From NCBI RefSeq assembly GCF_052114605.1, contig NZ_JBFRFB010000010.1:62001-126000 (forward strand): a stretch of DNA of 64,000 nucleotides, written 5' to 3'. Positions within the stretch are counted from its first letter, which is position 1; each line of letters opens with the position of its first letter. Under the pieces are notes generated by a model. It saw only the letters and a program-made list of their open reading frames with translations, was not told the DNA's origin and searched no databases. Below, one piece after another: positions 53,434-61,450 of the stretch. A program made the translations under genes and the position numbers. This DNA is from Microvirga sp052114605 (GTDB lineage: Bacteria > Pseudomonadota > Alphaproteobacteria > Rhizobiales > Beijerinckiaceae).

Positions 53434-54449
53434 TGAACGAGAACACGATCCTGATCTGGGGTGCGGGCGCCATCGGTGGCGTGCTCGGCGCTTATCTCGC
53501 CCGCGCGGGCGAAGATGTTCTGCTCGTGGACATCGTCAGCGAGCATGTGGACGCCATGAACCGCGACGGCCTTCTCATCGAAGGCCCGGTCGAGACGTTT
53601 CAGCAGGCCGTTCGCGCCGCGATACCGGAGGACGTGACGGGCCAGTTCAAGCGCGTTATCCTCGCCGTGAAGGCTCACCACACCCGCGATGCCGTGCGCG
53701 CACTAAAGCCCCATCTCACTGATGATGGCACCGTGCTCTCCGCGCAGAACGGCCTGAATGAAATCATTATCGCCGAAGAAGTCGGCGCTAAGCGCACAAT
53801 CGGCTGCTTCGTCAATTTCGGGGCGGATTGGCTGGAGCCGGGCCGTATTCTCTTCGGCAACCGGGCCGCCGTGGCGGTGGGCAGCATCGACGGGAACAAT
53901 ATGGACGCCGTGCGTGACTACCATCGCCTGCTCTCGATCTTCGAGCCGAAGGCGGTGCTCACGGATAATATCTGGGGTTATCTCTGGGGCAAGCTCGGTT
54001 ACGGTTCGCTGCTGTTCGCCACCGCCCTCACGAACGCCTCAATGTCGGAAAATCTCGCCTCCGAGCGTCACTTCCCGGTCTTTCACAAGCTCGGACAGGA
54101 AGTGATGGCTGTCGCCAGTGCGCGCGGCGTGAAGCCTCTCGGTTTCAACGGCTTCGAGCCTACCTTCTTCATGCCGGGGGCCGACGAGTCGCTTGCGCAC
54201 CGCTCGGTGTCCGACATGGCGGAGTTCAACCGGCACACGGCCAAGACTCATTCCGGCATCTGGCGCGACCTCGCAGTGCGCAAGCGCAAGACCGAAGTGG
54301 ATGCACAGATCGCCATTATCGGATCTCTCGGTCAGGAGGCCGGCATTCCGACTCCCGCCATCGACAAGCTGGTGAGCCTGATCCACGACATCGAAGATGG
54401 TCGGCGCGAACAATCCTGGTCCACTCTCGACGAAATGCTCGCATCATGA
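53433..54449 (+). CDS. ketopantoate reductase-family oxidoreductase (PanE/ApbA-like)
   Basis: 338 residues. N-terminal Rossmann domain with GAGAIGGVLGAYLARAGEDV (residues 9-28) and the C-terminal helical ApbA_C domain containing KLGYGSLLFATALTNAS near 190. The conserved Lys of PanE is seen in ILAVKAHHT near 75. It starts one base inside the creatininase stop codon. Being in a catabolic operon, it is more likely a 2-hydroxyacid/2-oxoacid dehydrogenase for a pathway product than the pantothenate enzyme. Confidence 0.85.
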   Translation: MNENTILIWGAGAIGGVLGAYLARAGEDVLLVDIVSEHVDAMNRDGLLIEGPVETFQQAVRAAIPEDVTGQFKRVILAVKAHHTRDAVRALKPHLTDDGTVLSAQNGLNEIIIAEEVGAKRTIGCFVNFGADWLEPGRILFGNRAAVAVGSIDGNNMDAVRDYHRLLSIFEPKAVLTDNIWGYLWGKLGYGSLLFATALTNASMSENLASERHFPVFHKLGQEVMAVASARGVKPLGFNGFEPTFFMPGADESLAHRSVSDMAEFNRHTAKTHSGIWRDLAVRKRKTEVDAQIAIIGSLGQEAGIPTPAIDKLVSLIHDIEDGRREQSWSTLDEMLAS

Positions 54450-55201
54450 AACTCGATTTCGCCAATCGCCGCGTCGTCGTAACCGGCGCCGCACAGGGCA
54501 TCGGCCGCACCATAGTTCAGTCTCTTGCCGCAGAAGGCGCGCATGTCTGGGCTCTCGACCTGGATGAGGCAGGTTTGCGTATCGCGACTGAGGCCGGCGC
54601 CAAGGCTACCCGCACTCTCGACCTCGCGGACCGTGCAGCCGTTGCCCGTGCCATAGACGATATGGCCCAGAGCTTAGGCGGCATCGACATCCTCGTGAAC
54701 TGCGCCGGAGGCGTTCGTAGCCAGGTAGCGAAGCCTGTCGAGGACGTGAGCGAGCAGGAATGGCTGGTTCTCTTCGAGGCCAATGTGCATGGAGCCTTCT
54801 GGTGCTCCCAGGCCGTCGCCCCTCACATGAAGAGCCAGAAATTCGGACGCATCATCAACATCTCATCCGGCGCCGGTCTGCGCCCAAGCCTCACGGGCAT
54901 TCAAGCCTACACGGCTTCCAAGCATGCACTCGTCGGATTGACGAAGCAGCTCAGCTTCGAACTCGGACCCTACGGCGTCACGGTCAACAGCGTCGCTCCC
55001 GGCTTCGTCCTATCGAATCCGGCCACACAGCGCCAATGGGAAGGCTATGGGCCCGAGGGACAGGCACGCCTTGTCGAGAGCATCCATACCCGCCGCCTCG
55101 GCCACCCGGAGGATATCGCCAACACGGTCATGTTCCTGGCATCCGACGCTGCGGGCTGGGTTTCCGGCCAGATTATCTCGGTCGATGGCGGCCGCTCGTA
55201 G
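54446..55201 (+). CDS. short-chain dehydrogenase/reductase (SDR)
   Basis: 251-residue classical SDR: TGAAQGIGRT (residues 12-21), ALDLDEAG with Asp after beta-2 (NAD preference), NCAGGVRS near 88, catalytic YTASKHA near 154 and C-terminal SGQIISVDGGRS. It overlaps the upstream reductase gene by four bases (ATGA). Its substrate is unknown. Confidence 0.9.
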   Translation: MKLDFANRRVVVTGAAQGIGRTIVQSLAAEGAHVWALDLDEAGLRIATEAGAKATRTLDLADRAAVARAIDDMAQSLGGIDILVNCAGGVRSQVAKPVEDVSEQEWLVLFEANVHGAFWCSQAVAPHMKSQKFGRIINISSGAGLRPSLTGIQAYTASKHALVGLTKQLSFELGPYGVTVNSVAPGFVLSNPATQRQWEGYGPEGQARLVESIHTRRLGHPEDIANTVMFLASDAAGWVSGQIISVDGGRS

Positions 55202-55233
55202 TATCCGATTTTCACTGAAGGATTTGAGAGACC

Positions 55234-56136
55234 ATGGACGATCTCAGCACGCAGCCCTGGACATGGGAAGAGCAGACCTGGCGTACGAAGGTGGAACATG
55301 TGCGTGCCGGACGTTCAATGAAACCCGCCAAGTGGAAGAACGGCGCACGCTGCGCGGTCGCTTTGTCCTTCGATTCGGATCATGAAACAAACGAGTTGCG
55401 TGATGGCGGCAAGTCCATCGGGCGTATGTCGCAGGGACAGTACGGCAATCGCCAGGGCGTTCCGCGCATCCTCAACGCGCTCGCCAAGTACGATGCGAAG
55501 GCGACGTTCTTCGTGCCCGCAGTTGCAGCTCTTCTCTACGAAGACGAGCAGCGCCGCGTGGTGGCCGAAGGGCATGAAATCGGCATCCACGGCTGGATTC
55601 ACGAACTCAACAGCCAGCTGCCCTATGAGATCGAGCGCGACCTCATGTTCCGCGCCACAGACACGCTCGAGCGCATTACCGGCGTTCGCCCGGTAGGCCT
55701 TCGCACGCCCTCCTGGGATTTTAGCCCCACCACCCTTCAGATCGAACGCGAGCTGGGACTGCTATACGACTCGTCGCTCATGGCTGATGACGACCCATAT
55801 GAACTTCTGGAGAAGGGTGAGCCGACCGGAATCGTCGAGTTGCCGGTGGAATGGATTCGTGACGATGCGGTCTACTTCAACATGCACCGCTTCAACGGCC
55901 TGCGCCCTTACACGCCGCCGACCGCCGTTTACGACATCTTCATCCGCGAGTTCGAACGCGCTTATGAAGAAGGCGGCCTCTTCCTGCTCACCATGCATCC
56001 GCATGTGACGGGCTATCGGTCGCGCATCTGGATCCTGGAAAAGCTCTTGGAAGAAATCACGAAGCGCTCCGATGTCTGGATCGCCACGCATGCGGAAATC
56101 GCCGCATATGTGAAAACGGAATGTCCATCGCCATGA
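55234..56136 (+). CDS. polysaccharide deacetylase-family protein (PuuE/amidase-like)
   Basis: 300-residue NodB-fold metal-dependent hydrolase. The first motif reads ALSFDSDHET (residues 43-52, in place of the usual TFDDG) and the metal-binding H-x3-H is in EIGIHGWIHE near 113-121; later motifs are RTPSWDFSP near 152 and TMHPHVTGY near 247. No signal peptide is seen, so the enzyme is cytoplasmic and resembles the subgroup acting on small amides (allantoinase PuuE, imidase-like enzymes) rather than on peptidoglycan or chitin. It is preceded by a 32-base gap, the only real gap in this operon apart from gntR itself. Confidence 0.83.
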   Translation: MDDLSTQPWTWEEQTWRTKVEHVRAGRSMKPAKWKNGARCAVALSFDSDHETNELRDGGKSIGRMSQGQYGNRQGVPRILNALAKYDAKATFFVPAVAALLYEDEQRRVVAEGHEIGIHGWIHELNSQLPYEIERDLMFRATDTLERITGVRPVGLRTPSWDFSPTTLQIERELGLLYDSSLMADDDPYELLEKGEPTGIVELPVEWIRDDAVYFNMHRFNGLRPYTPPTAVYDIFIREFERAYEEGGLFLLTMHPHVTGYRSRIWILEKLLEEITKRSDVWIATHAEIAAYVKTECPSP

Positions 56137-57188
56137 AGACCTTGCGTGCCAGGGATATCGGTCTCGCCTGTGGCACCCTGCCCACGGGCGCACTCAACAG
56201 CATTGCGGATGTTCCTGGAGTGCTGGTCGGTCACTTGACTCTCATGCATGACGACATCCGCACCGGCGTTACCGCTATAGTGCCGCATGACGGCAATCTC
56301 TATCGCCGGAAGCCCATTGCCGCTGCCCATGTTCTGAACGGTTTCGGCAAGAGCACCGGCCTGGTTCAGGTCGAGGAGCTTGGCGTCATCGAGACGCCAA
56401 TTCTTCTCACCAACACCTTGTCGGTCGGCACCTGCTTCACAGCGCTCGTGCGCCATGCCGTTGCACACAATCCCGATATCGGCCGCGAGACCGCCACCGT
56501 GAATCCGATCGTCATGGAGTGCAATGACGGCTACCTCAATGACATCCAGGCCCTCGCCGTCACTGAAGAAGACGCATGTGCCGCCATCGAGGCTGCATCA
56601 TCCCAGGTGGAAATCGGCTCCGTCGGCGCTGGTTGCGGCATGCGCGCATTTGGCTTCAAAAGCGGAATTGGCACCTCCTCCCGACGCATCGATCTCGACG
56701 AGCAAAGCTTTCATCTCGGATTGCTTGTTCTCGCCAATTTCGGACGCCCTGGTGATTTGCGCCTCCCGGACGGCAGGAAGATCGCCCCTGTTTCCACAAG
56801 AGCGAATGCGCCTGAAAAGGGTTCGATCATCATCGTCGCCGCTACAGACATTCCACTGAGTGACCGACAGCTGAAGCGCGTCATCCGCCGCTCCGGTGCC
56901 GGCCTCGCGCGGCTCGGTTCGTTCTGGGGGCATGGCAGTGGCGACATCGCGCTCGGTTTCACGACAGCGAACATGATCGCTCACGATGAACAAGCAGCCC
57001 TCACCGAGCTTCGCGCTCTCAACGAAAATCGTATCGACCTTCTCTTTGAAGCCATGGCCGATGCGACGCAGGAGGCCGTCCTCGACTCCCTCGTGGCGGC
57101 ACAGCCCATGACGGGCCGCGCGGGCCACCACATGCCCGCCCTCCGAGACACCCTCGTCCACCTTACCCGAAAAGCTGAAATCCCATGA
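56133..57188 (+). CDS. P1-family aminopeptidase (DmpA/BapA type)
   Basis: About 351 residues of the self-cleaving Ntn-like DmpA fold. ADVPGVLVGHLTL near residue 25, TGVTAIVPHDGNLYRRK near 44-60, and the autoproteolysis site KGSIIIVAATDIPL, with cleavage expected between Gly230 and Ser231 so that Ser becomes the N-terminal nucleophile. The family hydrolyses L- or D-aminoacyl amides and, in BapA-type members, beta-peptides. The start at 56133 overlaps the deacetylase-like stop by four bases; an ATG at 56121 is possible. It is coupled to the isoaspartyl peptidase gene by ATGA overlap. Confidence 0.9.
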   Translation: MKTLRARDIGLACGTLPTGALNSIADVPGVLVGHLTLMHDDIRTGVTAIVPHDGNLYRRKPIAAAHVLNGFGKSTGLVQVEELGVIETPILLTNTLSVGTCFTALVRHAVAHNPDIGRETATVNPIVMECNDGYLNDIQALAVTEEDACAAIEAASSQVEIGSVGAGCGMRAFGFKSGIGTSSRRIDLDEQSFHLGLLVLANFGRPGDLRLPDGRKIAPVSTRANAPEKGSIIIVAATDIPLSDRQLKRVIRRSGAGLARLGSFWGHGSGDIALGFTTANMIAHDEQAALTELRALNENRIDLLFEAMADATQEAVLDSLVAAQPMTGRAGHHMPALRDTLVHLTRKAEIP

Positions 57189-58159
57189 CCAGCACCTCTT
57201 CATCCGATACTGGCTTCTCCCTCGCGATTCATGGCGGCGCAGGCACGATCCGGCGTAGCACGATGACCCCGGAGCGCGAGGCCGCCTACCACGCGGGCCT
57301 GCGCCGCTCCCTTGAAGCGGGCCGCGCGATCCTGGCCGACGGTGGCGGCGCACTCGATGCCGTGTCCGCAGCTGTGATGGCGCTGGAGGACGAGCCGCTG
57401 TTCAATGCGGGACGCGGTGCGGTCTACACTTCCGCGGGCAAGCAGGAGATGGATGCTGCGATCATGGATGGGCGCGACCGTTCCGCTGGCGCCGTCGCCG
57501 GGATCTGCGGCCCCCGCAATCCTATTCTCGCCGCCCGCGCCGTGATGGAACATTCGGGCCATGTGGTTCTCATCGGTGAAAGCGCGATGGAATTCTGCCG
57601 CTCTCGAGGCCTCGCGTTCGAAGAAGAATCTTACTTCTTTACCGAGCAGCGGTGGAAGGCCCTTCAGGAGACCCTCGCCCTGCGCAAGAGCGGCGCGGAT
57701 GATCAGGACGAATCCCGCAAGCACGGCACCGTCGGCGCCGTGGCGCGGGATCGGCACGGCAATCTCGCGGCGGCGACCTCCACCGGCGGCATGACGGCGA
57801 AAATGCCCGGCCGTGTAGGCGACAGCCCCGTCATCGGTGCTGGCACCTGGGCCGACAATGAAACCTGCGCCATCTCGGCGACCGGACACGGCGAGATCTT
57901 CATCCGCTATGCGGCGGCTCATGAAATCGCCTCACGCATGCGCTATGCAGGCCAATCCCTGGAAGACGCAGCCCGCATCGTCGTGATCGACGTGCTCAAA
58001 CCCGCTGGCGGCTCGGGCGGCATCATCGCCGTGGACTACGCCGGAAACGTCTCCCTGCCCTTCAACAGTTCAGGCATGTATCGCGGCGTCGTGCGCCAGG
58101 ATGGCAAGCTTCTGACCGGGATCTACAAGGAGCAGCTCGTCGAATTTCAGGGGGCGTGA
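57185..58159 (+). CDS. iaaA: isoaspartyl peptidase / type III L-asparaginase (Ntn hydrolase)
   Basis: 324 residues. IHGGAGTIRR at the N-terminus, FNAGRGAVYTSAG near 73-85, MDAAIMDG near 89-96, and the autocleavage site KHGTVGAVARD, with Thr182 as the nucleophile, followed by TSTGGMTAKMPGRVGDSP. The family cleaves beta-aspartyl dipeptides formed by damaged or non-ribosomal peptides and also L-asparagine. It is the last gene of the GntR-led operon, immediately after the P1 aminopeptidase, both enzymes being self-processing and active on beta-linked peptides. Confidence 0.92.
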   Translation: MTSTSSSDTGFSLAIHGGAGTIRRSTMTPEREAAYHAGLRRSLEAGRAILADGGGALDAVSAAVMALEDEPLFNAGRGAVYTSAGKQEMDAAIMDGRDRSAGAVAGICGPRNPILAARAVMEHSGHVVLIGESAMEFCRSRGLAFEEESYFFTEQRWKALQETLALRKSGADDQDESRKHGTVGAVARDRHGNLAAATSTGGMTAKMPGRVGDSPVIGAGTWADNETCAISATGHGEIFIRYAAAHEIASRMRYAGQSLEDAARIVVIDVLKPAGGSGGIIAVDYAGNVSLPFNSSGMYRGVVRQDGKLLTGIYKEQLVEFQGA

Positions 58160-58190
58160 GCTCGTCGACAGCAACCCGATACCGCCGCAG

Positions 58191-58223
58191 AAAAAGCCCC
58201 CGACCATCGTGGATCGGGGGCTT
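58191..58223 (-). terminator. intrinsic terminator between convergent operons
   Basis: Perfect 10-bp stem AAGCCCCCGA / TCGGGGGCTT with a 10-base loop. On the minus strand the stem is followed by five T, making it a strong terminator for the type I secretion operon ending at 58250. For the plus-strand operon ending at 58159 only two T follow, so termination there may be weaker. Confidence 0.85.
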
Positions 58224-58249
58224 CCCTGGCTAAGGTCCGAGATAGGCCC

Positions 58250-59560
58250 CTACTCCTCGCGGAACGCCTTCGCCAGATTGTCGGCAACCGGCTTCGTGAG
58301 ATAGGAGAAGACGGTCCGGTAGCCTGTTTGAATGAAGCTTTCGACTGGCATGCCGGGAAGGAGCTTCAGGGAGCCCAACCGCTCCCGTTCACCTTCGGCA
58401 AACGCGATGCGCACGGGATAGTATTGCATCCCGGACCGCTGATCCGTCACCAGATCTGCTGCAATCAAGCTCACCTTTCCCTTCACCTCCGGTGTCGTGC
58501 GCTGGTTGAAGGCAGAGAGTCTGAGCAAGGTATCCAGACCGAGCCGGAGCTGGTCGATATCCTGCGGCGATACTTTTACCTCGATGGAGAGTTCATCCGC
58601 TGCGGGAACGACCAGCATCAGGGACTCGCCTGCATTGATGACGCCGCCGATGGTATGAACGATGGACTGGTGTACGAGCCCGTCCTGAGGCGCGCGGATC
58701 TCGATGCGCTTCAACTGGTCTTCGGCTGCCACCTTACGCTCGACAAGCTCCGCGATCTTCGCCTGAACTTCGCGCAATTCCTTAGAGACCTCGCTTCTGA
58801 GATCCTGATCGATCTGGATGATCTGAAGCTCGGTCTCGCCGATCCGGCCTTTCGCCTGAGCGATATTCGAGATGAGCTGCCCGCGCTCACCTCGCAGACG
58901 CGTTTCCTCGCGCTTGAGGGACGTGACGCGGGTGATCGGAACCAGGTTCTTGCGCCAAAGCTGCTCGACCCCTGTCAGCTCGTCCTGGATCAGCTTGATC
59001 TCGTCGGCTTTGGCGACGGCTTGAAGGTTCAGGCCGTCGATCTGCTCCTGCAGCTGTGCAATACGCTCCTTGAGCTGCGCTTTCTGGCCAGTCCGGGCTG
59101 CGCGGCTGTCCTCGAAAACATGAACCTCGCCCTTGAGGAGCCGCGCGAGTTCCGGCTCAAGAAGGCGACTGGTCAATGCCGTCGGAAAGGAGACCTGCTT
59201 CAGGCCATCGCGCTCAGCCTCAAGGCGGCTTTGGCGCGCCGCCAATTCGTCCAGGCTCTTGGCAATCATGGATAGGTTGGCACGCGCAACCGTTTCATCC
59301 AACCTGATCACCACATCCCCGGCCCGGACCCGGTCGCCATCGCGGGCGAGGATTTCGCCGACGACGCCACCGGTAGGATGTTGAACCTTCTTAACGTGGC
59401 TATCGACCACGATCGCGCCGGGAGCGACCACAGCGCCGGAGAGTTCCGTCACCGCCGCCCAGCCTCCCAGGCCCCCGACAAGGAAGAACGCGGAAGACAG
59501 GCCCAGCAGCGAGTAGCGGCGGATTGCGTCGCGGGCGCTGGTTTTCTTTTCTGATGTCAT
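58250..59560 (-). CDS. type I secretion adaptor (HlyD/PrtE family membrane fusion protein)
   Basis: 436 residues. One transmembrane helix near residues 16-38 (LLGLSSAFFLVGGLGGWAAV), a barrel-sandwich part starting APGAIVVDSHVKKVQHPTGG near 47-66, a long alpha-helical hairpin with coiled-coil character from about 95 to 290, and a C-terminal beta part with IEIRAPQDGLVHQSIVHTIGG split near 300-320. It bridges the ABC exporter and a TolC-like outer-membrane channel, which is not encoded in the window. It follows the exporter ATPase gene by 16 bases and ends at the terminator 58191-58223. Confidence 0.93.
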   Translation of the reverse strand: MTSEKKTSARDAIRRYSLLGLSSAFFLVGGLGGWAAVTELSGAVVAPGAIVVDSHVKKVQHPTGGVVGEILARDGDRVRAGDVVIRLDETVARANLSMIAKSLDELAARQSRLEAERDGLKQVSFPTALTSRLLEPELARLLKGEVHVFEDSRAARTGQKAQLKERIAQLQEQIDGLNLQAVAKADEIKLIQDELTGVEQLWRKNLVPITRVTSLKREETRLRGERGQLISNIAQAKGRIGETELQIIQIDQDLRSEVSKELREVQAKIAELVERKVAAEDQLKRIEIRAPQDGLVHQSIVHTIGGVINAGESLMLVVPAADELSIEVKVSPQDIDQLRLGLDTLLRLSAFNQRTTPEVKGKVSLIAADLVTDQRSGMQYYPVRIAFAEGERERLGSLKLLPGMPVESFIQTGYRTVFSYLTKPVADNLAKAFREE

Positions 59561-59576
59561 GATGCTCTCCCAAACC

Positions 59577-61313
59577 TTAGACGACTTTCAGCGGGGCGGC
59601 GGGCATCCGCGGCTCCGTCCCTTGCGAGGCGGGCACGGGGCGCAGAACCTTGCTCAGAACATCGTCCTTCGGCCCGAAGCTCTGCATGCGTCCCTCGGCC
59701 ATCACGAGCAGCAGGTCGATCCCGGCGAGCGCGCTCGGCCGATGAGCGATCACGATGACGATCCCACCGCGAGCCCTGACGCTCTTGATCGCGCTCGTGA
59801 GAGCCTGCTCGCCCTCGTTGTCGAGGTTCGAGTTCGGCTCGTCGAGAACGACAAGGAAGGGGTTTCCGTAAAGAGCCCGCGCAAGCGCGATGCGCTGCCT
59901 TTGTCCGCCGGAAAGAGCGGCACCCGCTTCCCCGACATGCGTCTCGTAGCCATCGGGCAGCTGAAGGATCATCTCATGGACATTCGCAGCCTGCGCGGCG
60001 GCTATGATCGCCTCATCCTTCGGGTTGCTGTCGAACCGTGCGATGTTCTGCGCCACAGTGCCGGAGAAGAGTTCGACATCCTGCGGCAGGTAGCCGATGT
60101 GACACCCAAGGTCTTCCGGCAGCCACTGCTCGATGGCCGCGCCGTCGAAGCGGACCTTGCCGCGCCAGGTCGGCCATACACCCACGATCATGCGGGCGAG
60201 CGATGACTTGCCGGATGCGCTAGGGCCGATGATGCCCAATCCACTGCCTGCCGTCAGTTCAAAGGACATATCCTGGATAACGGTTCGCTTGCTTCCCGGT
60301 GCTCCCGCTGCCGCGCTTTCCAAGATCAGGCTTGAGCGCGGAGCGGGCAGCTTGAGAGGTGCTTCGCTGCGAGCATTGGCCTCGATCACGGTCTTCAGGC
60401 GACGCCAGCCCTGACGCGCGCTGACGAAGCCCTTCCAGTTGGCGACGGCCAGCTCAACCGGCGCGAGGGCGCGGGAGGTCAGGATGGAGCTGGCGATCAT
60501 GATGCCGCCCGTGGCCTGACCGTCGATGACGAGATAGGCGCCAACCGCCAACACGGCCGATTGCAGCACCATGCGAAGCACCTTGGACATGGCGCCGAAT
60601 CCGCCTGCCACATCGGACGTCCGCTGCTGGTGTGCGAGATAGCTGGCATTCGCATCGCCCCACATCGTGCCGATCCGCTGCCCCATTCCCATGGCGCGGA
60701 CCACCTCCGCGTTGCGGCGGGCGCCTTCGGAAATCCCGTTCCGCACAAGGCCTGCGCTCACGGCAGCTTTCGATGCATCACGGGTCATCAGTTCGGTGAG
60801 CAGCGTGACTACCACGAGCAGGCAAGCGCCACCGAGGGCGACCGCACCCAGCCAAGGGTGGAAGGCGAAGCACATGAACAGGTAGAGCGGCATCCATGGG
60901 AGATCGAAAAGCGCGGTCGGGCCGCCGCCTGCCAGGAAGGCGCGCAGCTGATCGAGGTCGCGCAGAGGCTGCTGCCCGTCGCCTTCGACTTTGCCTTTCA
61001 GAGGAGCGTTGAGCTGTCCCTGGAAAATCTGTTGGCTCAGGTCTTCATCCACGGCCGCTCCGACGCGGGCCAGGATGCGCCCGCGCACCATGTCGAACAG
61101 GCCTTGGAAGAGATAGAGAACCACGATGATGACGGAGAGGCCGACCAGTGTGGGAATGCTGCGACTGGGAAGCACACGGTCATAGACCTCCATCATGAAG
61201 ATCGAACCGGAGAGATAGAGAAGGTTGACGAGGCCGCTCAGGACAGCGACGCCGATGAAGGCCCCGCGACAGGAGGCCATTAGGCTTGGGCTTTTCTTGG
61301 GATGACTTGTCAT
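59577..61313 (-). CDS. type I secretion ABC exporter (PrtD-like permease-ATPase)
   Basis: About 578 residues, the length typical of PrtD/AprD exporters without the C39 peptidase-like domain. A membrane domain with about six helices (first near residues 17-40, LPSRSIPTLVGLS between helices 1 and 2) is followed by the ATPase: Walker A GPSASGKSSLARM near 365, signature LSGGQRQRIALARALYG near 470, Walker B VVLDEPNSNLD. It exports a protein with a C-terminal, uncleaved signal, here most likely the RTX protein encoded upstream. The ATG at 61313 is chosen by homology and a GAGG upstream; the frame is open back to 61430. Confidence 0.92.
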   Translation of the reverse strand: MTSHPKKSPSLMASCRGAFIGVAVLSGLVNLLYLSGSIFMMEVYDRVLPSRSIPTLVGLSVIIVVLYLFQGLFDMVRGRILARVGAAVDEDLSQQIFQGQLNAPLKGKVEGDGQQPLRDLDQLRAFLAGGGPTALFDLPWMPLYLFMCFAFHPWLGAVALGGACLLVVVTLLTELMTRDASKAAVSAGLVRNGISEGARRNAEVVRAMGMGQRIGTMWGDANASYLAHQQRTSDVAGGFGAMSKVLRMVLQSAVLAVGAYLVIDGQATGGIMIASSILTSRALAPVELAVANWKGFVSARQGWRRLKTVIEANARSEAPLKLPAPRSSLILESAAAGAPGSKRTVIQDMSFELTAGSGLGIIGPSASGKSSLARMIVGVWPTWRGKVRFDGAAIEQWLPEDLGCHIGYLPQDVELFSGTVAQNIARFDSNPKDEAIIAAAQAANVHEMILQLPDGYETHVGEAGAALSGGQRQRIALARALYGNPFLVVLDEPNSNLDNEGEQALTSAIKSVRARGGIVIVIAHRPSALAGIDLLLVMAEGRMQSFGPKDDVLSKVLRPVPASQGTEPRMPAAPLKVV

Positions 61314-61385
61314 CGGCGTTGCCTCGAAGGATGGGTCGCCTGATGCATCGCCTGAAGGGATGCTCCGCGACTGTCTAGTAGGGAT

Positions 61386-61426
61386 CCCCGCCGGGAGGGT
61401 CTGGGGGGAATGTGCTCCCGGCGGGG
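61386..61426 (-). promoter_or_regulatory. hairpin between the RTX gene and the exporter operon
   Basis: Perfect 12-bp stem CCCCGCCGGGAG / CTCCCGGCGGGG with a 17-base loop, 25 bases past the RTX stop on the minus strand and without a U-run. It may protect the RTX transcript or reduce read-through into the exporter genes. Confidence 0.6.
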
Positions 61427-61450
61427 CCACTCAATCTCGAGCAGCTCGGA

